Source of the DNA: Methanobrevibacter_A acididurans
GTDB lineage: Archaea > Methanobacteriota > Methanobacteria > Methanobacteriales > Methanobacteriaceae
DNA: 64,000 nt
Assembly: GCF_046197875.1 (NCBI RefSeq)
Contig: NZ_CP166991.1
Span: 124,001 to 188,000 of the forward strand
Reading direction: 5' to 3'
Shown: positions 1 to 9,767 of the stretch, in pieces
Layout: the number at the start of each line of letters is the position of its first letter
How positions within the stretch are numbered: the first letter of the stretch is position 1
Position numbers and translations under genes: made by a program
The notes under the pieces: model-generated
The model's input: the letters and a program-made list of their open reading frames with translations, nothing else
What the model was told of the DNA's origin: nothing
Databases searched by the model: none

Positions 1-2
1 AG

Positions 3-305
3 CCATTACCTGATGTTTTGGCAGGTAATTCAAAAATATATTTAGCTATTGAAGTTAAAACAACAACTAAAGATAAAATTTACATAGACTCTCCTCAAAT
101 AGATGCATTATGTGAATTTTCTAAAATTTTTGGAGCAACTCCATATATTGGAGTTAAATTTAAATATACTAAATGGTTATTTTTAGATCCAAAAACAACT
201 GAAAGAACTAAAAGCAATAATTATAAAATAGAAAAAGATTTTGCTTTAGAAAAAGGTTTAGAACTTGATGAAATCACAGGTAAAGATAAGCAAATTAAAT
301 TTTAA
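3..305 (+). CDS. hjc: Holliday junction resolvase Hjc, C-terminal part (5' truncated by window edge)
   Basis: The reading frame is open from the first bases of the window and gives about 100 residues. It begins PLPDVLAGN and continues to IEVKTTTKDKIYI, which is the second half of the archaeal Hjc nuclease core, where an acidic residue and the E-V-K motif help bind catalytic metal. Hjc is a homodimeric endonuclease that cuts four-way DNA junctions during recombination repair. The N-terminal part with the first catalytic glutamate lies upstream of the window, so the true start cannot be seen. The next gene is a tRNA, so no operon partner is evident. The family call rests on motif recognition and the typical short length. 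Confidence 0.8.
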   Translation, partial: PLPDVLAGNSKIYLAIEVKTTTKDKIYIDSPQIDALCEFSKIFGATPYIGVKFKYTKWLFLDPKTTERTKSNNYKIEKDFALEKGLELDEITGKDKQIKF

Positions 306-359
306 ACTTTTCATAAATTAAGTTTAAACATAAAGTTTAAATAATATTAATAACTAATT

Positions 360-367
360 TTTATATA
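360..367 (+). promoter_or_regulatory. Probable TATA box of the tRNA-Trp gene
   Basis: TTTATATA lies about 35-40 bases before the tRNA 5' end. An archaeal start about 25 bases downstream of the box would fall near position 389 and give a short 5' leader for RNase P to remove. Inferred from spacing only. Confidence 0.5.
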
Positions 368-401
368 CTGTAAGAATATTATTTCTTATGAATTTATATT
401 T

Positions 402-551
<150 letters not shown>

Positions 552-636
552 CTTTTATATAACTATAATTATATGCTTTTTTTAGAATTTTTAATTAAAT
601 AAATTTAAAAATACTACTTTTAGGAGACTATTTTTA

Positions 637-1248
637 ATGGAAAAAATTGGAAACATAATTTGTATTCATGGAAAGGATTTAGATTCTAATATTTATATTG
701 TAGATGATATTATATTTGATACTGGAACTGGAGAAAATAAAGATTATTTGTTTTCCCAATTAAAAGAAGCAGGTGTTAATCCAGAAAATATTAAATTAAT
801 AGTTAACACTCATTGTCACTTTGATCATGTTGGAGGAAATAATTTTTTCCCTAATGCTAAAGTAGCAATACATCAAGATGATGCAGATTCACTAGAAAAT
901 TATAATAAAGAATTAACAGTTTGTAATCTTTTTGGTAGAACTATAACTAGACATGATGTAGATATAAGATTAAAAGAAGGAGATCATGTTGGAGATTTTG
1001 AAGTAATTCATACACCTGGTCATAGTCATGGTGGAATATGTTTATGGGATGGTGAAAATCTTATTTGTGGAGATACAGTCTTTGCAAATGGTGGTTATGG
1101 AAGACCTGATATTGGTGGAAATATTGATGAATTAAGAAAATCATTAAGAAAATTAAATAAATTAAATGTTAAATATTTATTCCCAGGTCATGGTCCATGG
1201 GTTAATAATGGTAAAAAACATATAGAATTATCTAATCAAGGAATTTGA
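637..1248 (+). CDS. Metallo-beta-lactamase fold hydrolase
   Basis: This 203-residue protein has the metallo-beta-lactamase zinc motif H-C-H-F-D-H at residues 59-64, followed by HTPGHSHGG and a final PGHGPW histidine. The pattern is that of glyoxalase II-like hydrolases with a dinuclear metal site. It is cytoplasmic, with no signal peptide or membrane segment. A GGAG ribosome-binding site 11 bases before the ATG supports the start. The real substrate cannot be told from sequence: thioester hydrolysis of the glyoxalase type is possible, but the fold also covers flavoproteins and nucleases. It stands alone between the tRNA and the convergent trkA gene. Confidence 0.85.
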   Translation: MEKIGNIICIHGKDLDSNIYIVDDIIFDTGTGENKDYLFSQLKEAGVNPENIKLIVNTHCHFDHVGGNNFFPNAKVAIHQDDADSLENYNKELTVCNLFGRTITRHDVDIRLKEGDHVGDFEVIHTPGHSHGGICLWDGENLICGDTVFANGGYGRPDIGGNIDELRKSLRKLNKLNVKYLFPGHGPWVNNGKKHIELSNQGI

Positions 1249-1275
1249 TTAGTTTTCATATATTATTTACTATTT

Positions 1276-1950
1276 TTATAAACTTAAAGCACTCTTTTTA
1301 TTATCCATGAATTTTTTTTCAGCTTTTTTGAAGCAACCTCTTTTAACTAATATAGAAATTTTTTCTCCTCTAGCTAAAACTCTTCCAGGTTGAGGTATTT
1401 CTAATCCATCTTTAGTATAAATAGCAATTATTATACAATCTTTAGTCGGGGAAACTTCTTCTACTTTTTTACCCACTACTTTATCATTTAAAATGTTCAT
1501 ATCTAAGATTTCTGCACTACCTTCTCCAAATGATACTAAATCTGCTACATTAGGTCTAGTGATTAGTTTTTCTACAAATCCTGCAGCTGTTCTTTCTGGA
1601 CTTATTACTTCATCTATTCCTACTTTTTTAAATGCTTCTTCGTGGTCTGGGTTACTTACACGTGCTATAATCTTCTTTTCATCATATTCTTTTGCTAATA
1701 TACAAGATAATAAGTTAGCTTCATCGTTTCCTGTGGTTGCAACAAATATATCTGCTTCATCTATGTTTGCTTCTTCTAATGTTTTTGTATCAGTACCGCT
1801 TCCACAAATTATCATTGCATCTAGTTCCATTGCAGCATTGTTACATAATTTTTCATTATTTTCAATAATTGTTATATCATAACCATCATTGATTAAAAGA
1901 TTTGCAAGTGAGAGTCCTACACGCCCTCCACCTAAAATTATCACATACAT
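1276..1950 (-). CDS. trkA: Trk potassium uptake system NAD-binding protein TrkA
   Basis: This 224-residue protein has one RCK unit. A Rossmann TrkA_N domain starts at residue 1 with GGGRVG at 7-12 and an acidic ribose-binding residue after the second strand. A TrkA_C domain covers roughly residues 140-215. TrkA is the peripheral cytoplasmic regulatory ring that gates TrkH in response to bound nucleotide. The trkH gene lies just upstream on the same strand, 279 bases away, which fits a two-gene K+ uptake unit. GGGATGA is a good ribosome-binding site before the ATG. Bacterial TrkA often has two such units, so this single-unit form is the short archaeal type. Confidence 0.9.
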   Translation of the reverse strand: MYVIILGGGRVGLSLANLLINDGYDITIIENNEKLCNNAAMELDAMIICGSGTDTKTLEEANIDEADIFVATTGNDEANLLSCILAKEYDEKKIIARVSNPDHEEAFKKVGIDEVISPERTAAGFVEKLITRPNVADLVSFGEGSAEILDMNILNDKVVGKKVEEVSPTKDCIIIAIYTKDGLEIPQPGRVLARGEKISILVKRGCFKKAEKKFMDNKKSALSL

Positions 1951-2229
1951 ATTTTGTCATCCCATTTAATTTTTTTTAGAATAAGTTTTAATTAATTTAT
2001 TAAATTTTTATCATCCATTTTAATTTTTCAGATTAATACTTTAATTTAATTAATATCTCAATTTTAATTTTTTTATTAAAATATCACTTATATTTTATTA
2101 TAATTTATTAATCTTACTTCCTATTATATAAACTTATTTAAAGTTATATTTAATTTATTTATTTAGGCTTTTTTTAAATAGGGATGTGTTTTTATTATCC
2201 TTTTTTATTAAAAATAGATTTTAGGGTGT

Positions 2230-3696
2230 TTAAATTTTCTGTTTTAACCCTTTGTGAATTTGTCTATTTGCTCTTTTAAAAGATTCATAAATAGCTTTTA
2301 GAAGAACTAATACTGGTATTATTTCTAATCTACCAATCCACATATTTACAACTAATAAGTATTTTAATTCGCTTGGTAATAATGAGCATGAGGATCCTAA
2401 CCATACTCCATTGTTACCTTGTGCAGATACAACATTAAATAATGATTGTAAAGGAGGATATCCATAAGCTAATAAAATTAACCAACTAATTGCAATAAAT
2501 AGCATGAACAATGCGATATATGAACTGGATTCTTTAATTTCTTTATCTCCAATTGTTTTTCCACCAATCTTAGCATTGATAACTCTACCTTTCGGAGATA
2601 ATAGATTCAATGTTGTTAAATTTATTCCTTTTAAAAAAGTTATAATACGTATTACTTTAATTGAACCTACAGTAGATCCAGATGATCCTCCTACAAGCAT
2701 TAATATTATAATTACTAATAATGTGAAACCAGGCCATAATGTCATTACAGAAGAACTAGGTACATTTGCACCAGTTGTACTTATTGCTGATACTACCTGA
2801 AATACGATAATCATTGGATCCATATGACTTGTTAAATAAATTCCTATTGAAGAAATTATTATTAATACCATTATTGCTTGAAATTGCACATCCTGAATTA
2901 TGGACTTTCCTTTACTTTTTATTGCCTTATAATGAACTGAGAAGTTAATTGATCCTATTATCATTATAATTATTGTTACTAAGTATATGGCATTACTATG
3001 GTATGCTCCAATATTCTCGTTTTTAATAGACATCCCTCCAGTGGAGATTGATGTGAATGTTGCATTTATTGAATCAAAAAGAGGCATACCAACTAATACA
3101 TACATTATTATTCCAACAATAGTGTAAATAGAATACATTTCTAAGGTTTTATATAATGTGTTTACTACACTTGGTTTGATTCGATCGTCTCTTGCTTCTG
3201 ATTCATAAAGTCTAGATGCAGCAGTACCATTCCGTATTAAAATTCCAATAAATATGATTACTACTCCTAATCCACCTAACCATTGTTCATAACTTCTTAA
3301 AAAAAGGATTGATTTAGGTAAAATTTCTACATCAGGAAAAATAGTTAATCCACTACCTGTCCAAGCAGACATATTCTCAAAAAAAGCATTTGTAAATGAG
3401 ATGTCAATACACATCATCATTATTGCAGCACCAATAATTCCTGCCCATATCCAAGCCAAGGAGGATATTATCATTCCTTGTCGTAATCTAATTTTATCAT
3501 AACAGGTAAACTTTCTATGTAAAACACTACCTAATAAAATAGAGATTAATGGAGGTATAATTAAATTTATATAAATATTTTCATGATAAATGAGAGCTAT
3601 TATAATGGGGGCTAATAAAACAAGACCTAATCCTTGCATTATTATTCCAAGATAATGTGCACTTATTAAAATATCAGATTTATTTATATACTTCAT
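2230..3696 (-). CDS. trkH: Trk-type potassium uptake membrane protein TrkH
   Basis: This 488-residue integral membrane protein has about ten or more hydrophobic helices arranged as repeated helix-pore-helix units. Selectivity-filter-like segments are recognisable at WTGSGLTIF, SISTGGMSI, AISTTGANV and SAQGNNGVW, one per repeat as in the TrkH/KtrB superfamily. It imports K+ together with the TrkA ring encoded downstream. The ATG start has little Shine-Dalgarno match, so initiation may depend on a short or leaderless 5' end. The last repeat departs most from the T-G-G pattern, as is common in this family. Confidence 0.9.
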   Translation of the reverse strand: MKYINKSDILISAHYLGIIMQGLGLVLLAPIIIALIYHENIYINLIIPPLISILLGSVLHRKFTCYDKIRLRQGMIISSLAWIWAGIIGAAIMMMCIDISFTNAFFENMSAWTGSGLTIFPDVEILPKSILFLRSYEQWLGGLGVVIIFIGILIRNGTAASRLYESEARDDRIKPSVVNTLYKTLEMYSIYTIVGIIMYVLVGMPLFDSINATFTSISTGGMSIKNENIGAYHSNAIYLVTIIIMIIGSINFSVHYKAIKSKGKSIIQDVQFQAIMVLIIISSIGIYLTSHMDPMIIVFQVVSAISTTGANVPSSSVMTLWPGFTLLVIIILMLVGGSSGSTVGSIKVIRIITFLKGINLTTLNLLSPKGRVINAKIGGKTIGDKEIKESSSYIALFMLFIAISWLILLAYGYPPLQSLFNVVSAQGNNGVWLGSSCSLLPSELKYLLVVNMWIGRLEIIPVLVLLKAIYESFKRANRQIHKGLKQKI

Positions 3697-3970
3697 TAAT
3701 ATTTTTTTATTTCTTCAATTATTTAAATTTTTATTGAAATATATATTTTTATTGAAATATTTATAAAAAAAAGTCGAATTTTATATGTATTTATAATATT
3801 GTTTTGTTTAAAAAATTAGTATTTAAATTAAATCATTTATTTATTAAAAAAATTTATAAAAAAAAATAAAAAAGTATTTTCCATAAAAAAACTTTTTTAT
3901 AATTAAAACTTTAAAACAAAGTTAAAATTATATAAGTTAATATTTATGAAAAAAGGAGGTAGTTAAAAAT

Positions 3971-4192
3971 TTATTCAACTACTTCTCCGAAAGCGAATTT
4001 TCGGCGGGTTGCATTAACTTTTATTTTTACTTCTTGACCAACTTCGGTTTCAGGAACAAATATGACAAATCCGTCAACTCTAGCAATTCCGTCTCCACTT
4101 TTACCTTGGTCTTCTATTTTAACATCGTACTCTGTTCCTACTTCTACAGGACAGGAGTATTCTTCTTGTTTATTGTAACTATCTTCAAACAT
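3971..4192 (-). CDS. Small TRAM-domain RNA-binding protein
   Basis: This 73-residue protein consists almost entirely of a TRAM beta-barrel: the VEVGTEYDVKIEDQGKSGDG segment leads to an aromatic core with IARVDGFVIFVPETEVGQEVKIKV. Free-standing TRAM proteins are abundant in methanogens and bind RNA non-specifically, acting as RNA chaperones, with reported effects on cold adaptation in Methanosarcinales. It probably acts on cytoplasmic transcripts. A moderate ribosome-binding site (GGATGTGA) precedes the ATG. Its own transcript is flanked by long AT-rich spacers, so it looks monocistronic. Confidence 0.88.
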   Translation of the reverse strand: MFEDSYNKQEEYSCPVEVGTEYDVKIEDQGKSGDGIARVDGFVIFVPETEVGQEVKIKVNATRRKFAFGEVVE

Positions 4193-4579
4193 TTATATTC
4201 ACATCCGTTAATCAGTCAACACATTAAATGTTGCTTTTTAACATAATTAAATGCAATAAATGAGTAAAATAACATAAAAATTAATCTAATTTGCAACCAA
4301 TCAAAATTTATTCACTAATATAAAATAATCTTAAAAAAATAATTCCTTCAAAAATTAAAATATAATTCATTAATAATTAAAATTAATTAATTTAGAAAAA
4401 GCTTATGATATATTCTCTACTTATGCATTAATTAATATTTAATTTTTTAAAGTATATAAACATTTGTTTTTTTAAGGTTCATAAACTAAATTTTCATAAA
4501 ATCTTAAATATATTAAAAGTTAATACTTTATTAATAATTTTTTTATTAATCTTTTATGCAATAAATTTTAGGTTAGACA
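4193..4579. other. 387-bp intergenic region between divergent genes
   Basis: Very AT-rich spacer between the TRAM gene (-) and the flippase gene (+), so it must carry both promoters. Several TATA-like stretches are present, but composition makes any single choice unreliable. I see no ORF or RNA structure. Confidence 0.6.
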
Positions 4580-5734
4580 ATGAAGTATAAATCTTATATA
4601 TTCTTAGGTATTGGCTTATTAATCATGGTTGTGATGTTGTGGTTTATAGGTATTGATCAAGTGTTAAATGCTTTAAAAATTGCTAATATATATCATGTTA
4701 TACTTGCTATACTTCTACAGTTTTTCACTTATTTCCTGTATACTTTTAGATGGGAAATAATTAATAAAGTAGCTGATAAAGATTTAGGTTTTAAAAAATT
4801 ACTCCCTATGGTTTTAGTTAGCTTATCTGTTAATAATATTACTCCTAGTGGTCGAGGTGGGGGAGAACCTGTAAGAGCTTATCTTCTTACTAAAGAAGGT
4901 GGAGGACCTTTTTCTGAAACTTTCGCTACAGTTATTGCAGATAGAGCTTTAGATACATTCCCTTTTATTATATTAGCTATTATCACAATTGTTGCTTTAA
5001 TAATGCATCTTACTTTAAATCCTATTATTGTAGTAGTTATGATAGCTGCAGTTATTGCAATTATTATTATTGTTTTTTTAATAGTCTATATGTCTATTAA
5101 TGAAAATTTCGGGAATAAAATTATTAATTGGATTTCTAAATTAGCAATTAAAATTTTTAAGAAAAAAGATCCAGATAATATTAGAAAACAAGTTTCTGTA
5201 GCTATAAATGGTTTTCAAGATACAATGCGTAGTATGGTTAAGAATAAAAACATATTATATTATGCTCTACCTCTTTCATTTTTCATATGGTTTATAGAAA
5301 TTTTAAGAGTGTATATTGTATTTTTAGCATTTGGTTGTTCTGTAACACCAGTCCTTATAGGTGAAGTCTTCATTGTAGCTTCTTTAATTGGAATGATTCC
5401 TGCATTACCTGGAGGTTTAGGTGCAGTCGATGGAGTTATGATTTTATTATATTCAAGTTCAGGTATTTCTCCCTCTATTAGTGCAGCAGCTACTGTTGTT
5501 GAAAGATTAATTTCATTTTGGATGACAACAATTATTGGATTTTTAGTTTTACCATTTTATGGTGAGGATGCTTTAAATAAAATTTCTTCGCTAATGTCAA
5601 GTGATGAAGAGGAAATAACTGAAGAATTAGATGAAGAAAATACTTTAAATGAAAAAGATGAATCTAATTCTAATGATTCTAAAGATTTGAGTAATAATGA
5701 TTCATCTACTCCTAATTTGAATGATGATAATTAA
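4580..5734 (+). CDS. Lysylphosphatidylglycerol synthase TM-domain (UPF0104) membrane protein, possible lipid flippase
   Basis: This 384-residue polytopic membrane protein matches the LPG_synthase_TM/UPF0104 fold. Two conserved family segments are seen: NNITPSGRGGGEPVRAYLL near residue 90 and GMIPALPGGLGAVDGVMI near residue 275. Known members include the flippase half of MprF and the archaeal N-glycosylation protein AglD-associated family, so a role in moving lipid or polyprenyl-linked substrates across the membrane is plausible but not proven. There is no catalytic synthase domain. The last 40 residues are an acidic Asp/Glu/Ser/Asn tail, probably cytoplasmic and disordered. The gene appears to stand alone. 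Confidence 0.82.
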   Translation: MKYKSYIFLGIGLLIMVVMLWFIGIDQVLNALKIANIYHVILAILLQFFTYFLYTFRWEIINKVADKDLGFKKLLPMVLVSLSVNNITPSGRGGGEPVRAYLLTKEGGGPFSETFATVIADRALDTFPFIILAIITIVALIMHLTLNPIIVVVMIAAVIAIIIIVFLIVYMSINENFGNKIINWISKLAIKIFKKKDPDNIRKQVSVAINGFQDTMRSMVKNKNILYYALPLSFFIWFIEILRVYIVFLAFGCSVTPVLIGEVFIVASLIGMIPALPGGLGAVDGVMILLYSSSGISPSISAAATVVERLISFWMTTIIGFLVLPFYGEDALNKISSLMSSDEEEITEELDEENTLNEKDESNSNDSKDLSNNDSSTPNLNDDN

Positions 5735-5963
5735 TTCATCATATACTCCTACTTTTTTTTAACACTTTTTTTATATTTTTATTTTTTCTATGAAAATTAA
5801 ATAGAAAGCTTTATTTTATTTATAAATTATAAACTTTAATGATTGAATTATATCTTTACTAAAATTCATTTAGAAATTTAAATTTTTAAAATTTAATTAC
5901 ATTATTTTTTTAGTAAATTATAATTAAAATCTATCAATTTTGAAAAAAATCAATGGTGAAAAA

Positions 5964-6851
5964 ATGGAAATAAATGGTGTAGATATTAAAGATACTTATG
6001 CAGAAGGTTTCGGAATTAAAGTTACAAGAATGTTAGTAACTGCAGCTACAAAAAAATTAGCTAAAATTGCTGTAACTGAAGCAACTGGATATGGAACTTC
6101 TGTTATTGGATGTCCTGCAGAAGCAGGAATTGATGGTTACGTACCTCCTGAAGAAACTCCTGATGGAAGACCTGGTTACACAATTATGATTTGTCAAGGT
6201 GGAAAGAAAGCTTTAGATCATGAATTAATGGAAAGAATCGGTATGGGAATTTTAACAGCACCTACTACTGCAGTATTTAACTGTCTTGAATCTGAAGATG
6301 TTTTAAAAACTGGTAATAAATTAAAATTCTTCGGTGATGGATTTGAAGAAGTAATAGATATTGATGGAAGAAAAATCCACTCTATCCCAATTATGTCTGG
6401 AGATTTCTTAGTAGAATCTGCTTTTGGATATAAAGAAGGTGTTGCTGGAGGAAACTTTTTCGTTTTAGCAAATAGTAAAATGAGTGCACTCGTAGCAACC
6501 GAAGCTGCTATTGATGCTATTCATAATGTTGAAGGAGTAATAACCCCATTCCCTGGCGGTATGGTTGCATCTGGTTCTAAAGTTGGATGTAATAATTATG
6601 AATTTTTAAACGCATCTACCAATGAAAAAATGTGTGTTACCTTAAAAGATAAAGTTGATAGTGATATTCCTGACGATGTTTATGGTGTAATGGAAGTCGT
6701 TATTGATGGTGTTGATGAAGATTCTGTTAGAGAAGCAATGAAACAAGGAATTAAAGCTGCTTGTAATGTTGATGGAGTTCTTCAAATCAGTGCAGGTAAC
6801 TTTGGTGGAAATTTAGGTGCTTATAAAATAAATTTACAAGATTTATTCTAA
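5964..6851 (+). CDS. ftr: Formylmethanofuran:tetrahydromethanopterin formyltransferase
   Basis: Ftr transfers the formyl group from formylmethanofuran to H4MPT, the second step of CO2 reduction to methane in the cytoplasm. The 295-residue product matches the expected length of about 296 and starts MEINGVDIKDTYAEGFGIK, like other Methanobacteriales enzymes. A TTG eight codons upstream extends the frame, but GGTGA immediately before the ATG at 5964 marks the real start. GYGTSVIGCPAEAGID and the C-terminal SAGNFGGNLGAYK are recognisable family segments. The high glutamate content fits the known acidic, salt-dependent oligomer. It is monocistronic and faces the potassium channel gene convergently. 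Confidence 0.96.
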   Translation: MEINGVDIKDTYAEGFGIKVTRMLVTAATKKLAKIAVTEATGYGTSVIGCPAEAGIDGYVPPEETPDGRPGYTIMICQGGKKALDHELMERIGMGILTAPTTAVFNCLESEDVLKTGNKLKFFGDGFEEVIDIDGRKIHSIPIMSGDFLVESAFGYKEGVAGGNFFVLANSKMSALVATEAAIDAIHNVEGVITPFPGGMVASGSKVGCNNYEFLNASTNEKMCVTLKDKVDSDIPDDVYGVMEVVIDGVDEDSVREAMKQGIKAACNVDGVLQISAGNFGGNLGAYKINLQDLF

Positions 6852-6918
6852 ATAAATCTTATAAATTCTCTTTTTTAAATTTTTTTTATATAAATTATAG
6901 TTTACAATTTTGTTCTTG

Positions 6919-8076
6919 TTAATCAAATATTTCTTGAGCTTGATTTTTAGTTAATTTAAGGATTTCATCATCACTTAAATCAATTCCCAAAATAATATTT
7001 TCATCAGATAATTTTTTCATCGCATTATCTATATCTTTAAATGTTTTTCCCGTCATATGGTGGGAGTGAATTCCTCCTACGGACTTGTAAAGATTTTTAA
7101 TAGATTTTTTAGCAATTTCATTCTTTTCCAATATATTGTTGAATTTAGCATAATCTCCATTTTGAATTGAACCAATTTTCCGGATTAAAGGTTCTTTAAT
7201 TCCAGGGAAATGATACTCAATATCTTCAAGATTACAATTATTATTCATAACTATTTTCATTTCATTTGAAATTTCTTCTACTGAATGTTTACATGTGATT
7301 TTAATTGATTTTGGAGACATAGCTGCATAATAAATATCGCTTCCTCCACTTGATTCAGGGGATACTACTTTGTTTGATCCTGCATTTTTTAATCTTTTAA
7401 TATTTTCAGAGTAACTTGCTCTAGAAACAATCCATAATTCAGGTGCTATTTCTCTTGTAGTTAATACTATGAATAAATTGTTCACATCACTTCCAGTACA
7501 TACTAACATTCCATTTGATTTCTCTAAACCAATTCTTTTCAATAAATTTGTGTCAGTTGCATCATCACACATTGTAATTATGTTTTCATCTTCATTTTCT
7601 TCATTTAATCTATCAATTATTTCCTTATTTTTTTCAATAATTAATACTTGCTGATTTCTTTTTTTAAGCTCATCTAAAACTACTTTACCTACTCTTCCGT
7701 ATCCGCATAAAATATAATGATCTTTAAGATGACTTATTCTTTTTTTCATTTTCACACCGCTTCTAGCTTTTTCCATACCCTCAGTAATGACTGAGAATAT
7801 TACACCGAATACATAAGCAATAATTGCAATTCCTGCAAAAGCTAAGGTCACTGCAAATATTCTCTGTAAAATTGTAGTAAGGATAATGTCTCCGTAACCT
7901 ACTGTTGTTAAGGTTATACCTGTGAAATATAGTGCTTCCATTGGACTTAATTTCATTATGTATATTGAACCAATTTCTCCATATATTAAAATTGCAATGA
8001 ATATGCCTATACCGTACTTAATTTTATTGGTGTCTATAAATTTTAATAGAGTTTTTATTAAACCATACCTTTCCAT
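6919..8076 (-). CDS. Two-TM potassium channel with RCK domain (MthK-like)
   Basis: This 385-residue protein has two transmembrane helices (about 20-40 and 70-98) around the K+ selectivity filter TTVGYGD at residues 57-63. A TrkA_N/RCK domain follows, with GYGRVG at 125-130, then a C-terminal region of about 130 residues without clear similarity to the usual TrkA_C. In MthK, which comes from a relative, Ca2+ binding to an RCK ring opens the pore. Whether this channel responds to Ca2+, nucleotide or pH cannot be read from sequence. MthK has an internal start that makes free RCK domains; a similar internal Met lies after the second helix (MKKRISHLKDH), but I see no strong ribosome-binding site for it. 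Confidence 0.88.
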   Translation of the reverse strand: MERYGLIKTLLKFIDTNKIKYGIGIFIAILIYGEIGSIYIMKLSPMEALYFTGITLTTVGYGDIILTTILQRIFAVTLAFAGIAIIAYVFGVIFSVITEGMEKARSGVKMKKRISHLKDHYILCGYGRVGKVVLDELKKRNQQVLIIEKNKEIIDRLNEENEDENIITMCDDATDTNLLKRIGLEKSNGMLVCTGSDVNNLFIVLTTREIAPELWIVSRASYSENIKRLKNAGSNKVVSPESSGGSDIYYAAMSPKSIKITCKHSVEEISNEMKIVMNNNCNLEDIEYHFPGIKEPLIRKIGSIQNGDYAKFNNILEKNEIAKKSIKNLYKSVGGIHSHHMTGKTFKDIDNAMKKLSDENIILGIDLSDDEILKLTKNQAQEIFD

Positions 8077-8198
8077 AAAATTTTCCCATTAACTTTTTTA
8101 TAACTTAATTATTATTATATAAAAGATTAAATTAAATACTTTTCTTAATAAATATTATAGTTAATTATAAGAAAATAATTTCAGGTGGAATAAAATTT

Positions 8199-9767
8199 AT
8201 GGATCCAATAGATATGCAGGTAACTGATCATAACTGTGAATATTTAGGTCTTTCTAGACTTTGTTTAATGGAGAATGCAGGTAAATCTTTATCTGATGAG
8301 GTTGCAACTTTATCTACTTTCACATTTTCTAAACCAGTTAAAATCGTTATTTTCACTGGTTCTGGGGGAAATGGTGGTGATGGTTTTGTTGCTGCTCGTC
8401 ATTTACTAAATCGTGGTTTTAGTGTTGATTTATGTCTTTTAAAAAATGATGATGAAATCAAATTTCAGGATGCTCTTACTAATTTGAAAGTATTGCGTAA
8501 TTTAAATCCTAGGGTTTCTCGTTTGAATATTAATTATTTAAAAGATTCTAGTGAAATAGATAAATTAGATATTGCCTTTAATAATAATTTTTCCGAATCT
8601 ATTATTATAGATGGAATATTGGGGACTGGAATAAAGGGTAAGATACGTTCTAAAGAAAGACGAGCTATAGAAGTTATTAATAAATCAAATGCTTTAAAAG
8701 TTGCAATTGATGTTCCTTCTGGAATGAATCCGTTAACTGGTGAGGTTTTGGATGTTTGTGTTAAAGCTGATTATACTGTAGGTTTTCATAAAGTTAAAAC
8801 TGGTCTAAAAATTGCTTCTGAAGATATTGTAGGTGGATTAATTACTTGTGATATTGGAATACCTCTTGAAGCAGAACTATTTGTTGGTGATGGAGATTTA
8901 TTAAAACTTAAAAATAGGTCTAATAATTCTCATAAAGGAAATAATGGTAGTTTACTTATTATAGGGGGGAGTAAGGAATATTCTGGTGCTCCAGGATTAG
9001 CTGGAATTAGTGCTATAAGTAGTGGTGTTGATTTAGTTCATGTTGCAACTCCTGAATCTGCTGCTACTCCAATTAAATCTTATTCTCCAGATTTAATTGT
9101 CCATAGTTTAAAAGGAGATTATTTAAATTTAAATAATCAAGAAGAAATTTTAAATTTAGTTGAAGATGTTGATGCAGTTTTAATTGGTCCGGGGGCTAGT
9201 CAAAATGATGAAACTAAAAAATTATTTAATATTTTAGTTCATAAAATTAAAAAACCAATAGTTTTAGATGCAGATGCATTGAAATTAGTTAATCGGAAAT
9301 TAATCTCTAAAAGAAATGATATTATATTAACTCCTCATAATAATGAATTTAAACAATTTTATCAAGATATTATTCATGAAGAAGGATTAACTTTTGATGA
9401 TGTTAGTATGAGATTTGATAATTTAAACTATAAAACTGTTAATGATAAATTAACTTTTTTCCAATCTGTTACAAACTCAATTGAAGGAGTTACTGTAGTT
9501 AAAGGTGAATCTGATTTTATTTTCCAAGGATCTAAAGTTAAAATTAACACTACAGGTAATCCTGGAATGACTGTTGGAGGGACTGGTGATTGTTTAGCTG
9601 GTTTAACTAGTGGATTATTAGCTCAAGGTTTAAATGTTTTTGATTCAGCATCTCTTGCAACATTTTTAAATGGTAAAGCAGGAGATTTAGCCATGGATAA
9701 ATATGGTTATGGTTTTGCTGCTTCTAATTTATCTGAATTTATTGGAAAGTTAATGGATGGAGTTTAA
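8199..9767 (+). CDS. nnr: Bifunctional NAD(P)H-hydrate epimerase / ADP-dependent NAD(P)H-hydrate dehydratase
   Basis: This metabolite-repair enzyme converts damaged NAD(P)H hydrates back to NAD(P)H. The 522 residues hold an N-terminal YjeF_N epimerase domain (about 1-220) with GSGGNGGDGFVAARHL, and a C-terminal ribokinase-like dehydratase domain (about 225-515) with SHKGNNGSLLIIGG, DADALK, LTPHNNEF and GNPGMTVGGTGDCLAG. The last motif carries the catalytic aspartate and the nucleotide-binding glycines. Both domains look intact. AGGTGGA precedes the ATG. The next gene, sfsA, begins directly after the stop codon, so the two are almost certainly co-transcribed. Confidence 0.95.
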   Translation: MDPIDMQVTDHNCEYLGLSRLCLMENAGKSLSDEVATLSTFTFSKPVKIVIFTGSGGNGGDGFVAARHLLNRGFSVDLCLLKNDDEIKFQDALTNLKVLRNLNPRVSRLNINYLKDSSEIDKLDIAFNNNFSESIIIDGILGTGIKGKIRSKERRAIEVINKSNALKVAIDVPSGMNPLTGEVLDVCVKADYTVGFHKVKTGLKIASEDIVGGLITCDIGIPLEAELFVGDGDLLKLKNRSNNSHKGNNGSLLIIGGSKEYSGAPGLAGISAISSGVDLVHVATPESAATPIKSYSPDLIVHSLKGDYLNLNNQEEILNLVEDVDAVLIGPGASQNDETKKLFNILVHKIKKPIVLDADALKLVNRKLISKRNDIILTPHNNEFKQFYQDIIHEEGLTFDDVSMRFDNLNYKTVNDKLTFFQSVTNSIEGVTVVKGESDFIFQGSKVKINTTGNPGMTVGGTGDCLAGLTSGLLAQGLNVFDSASLATFLNGKAGDLAMDKYGYGFAASNLSEFIGKLMDGV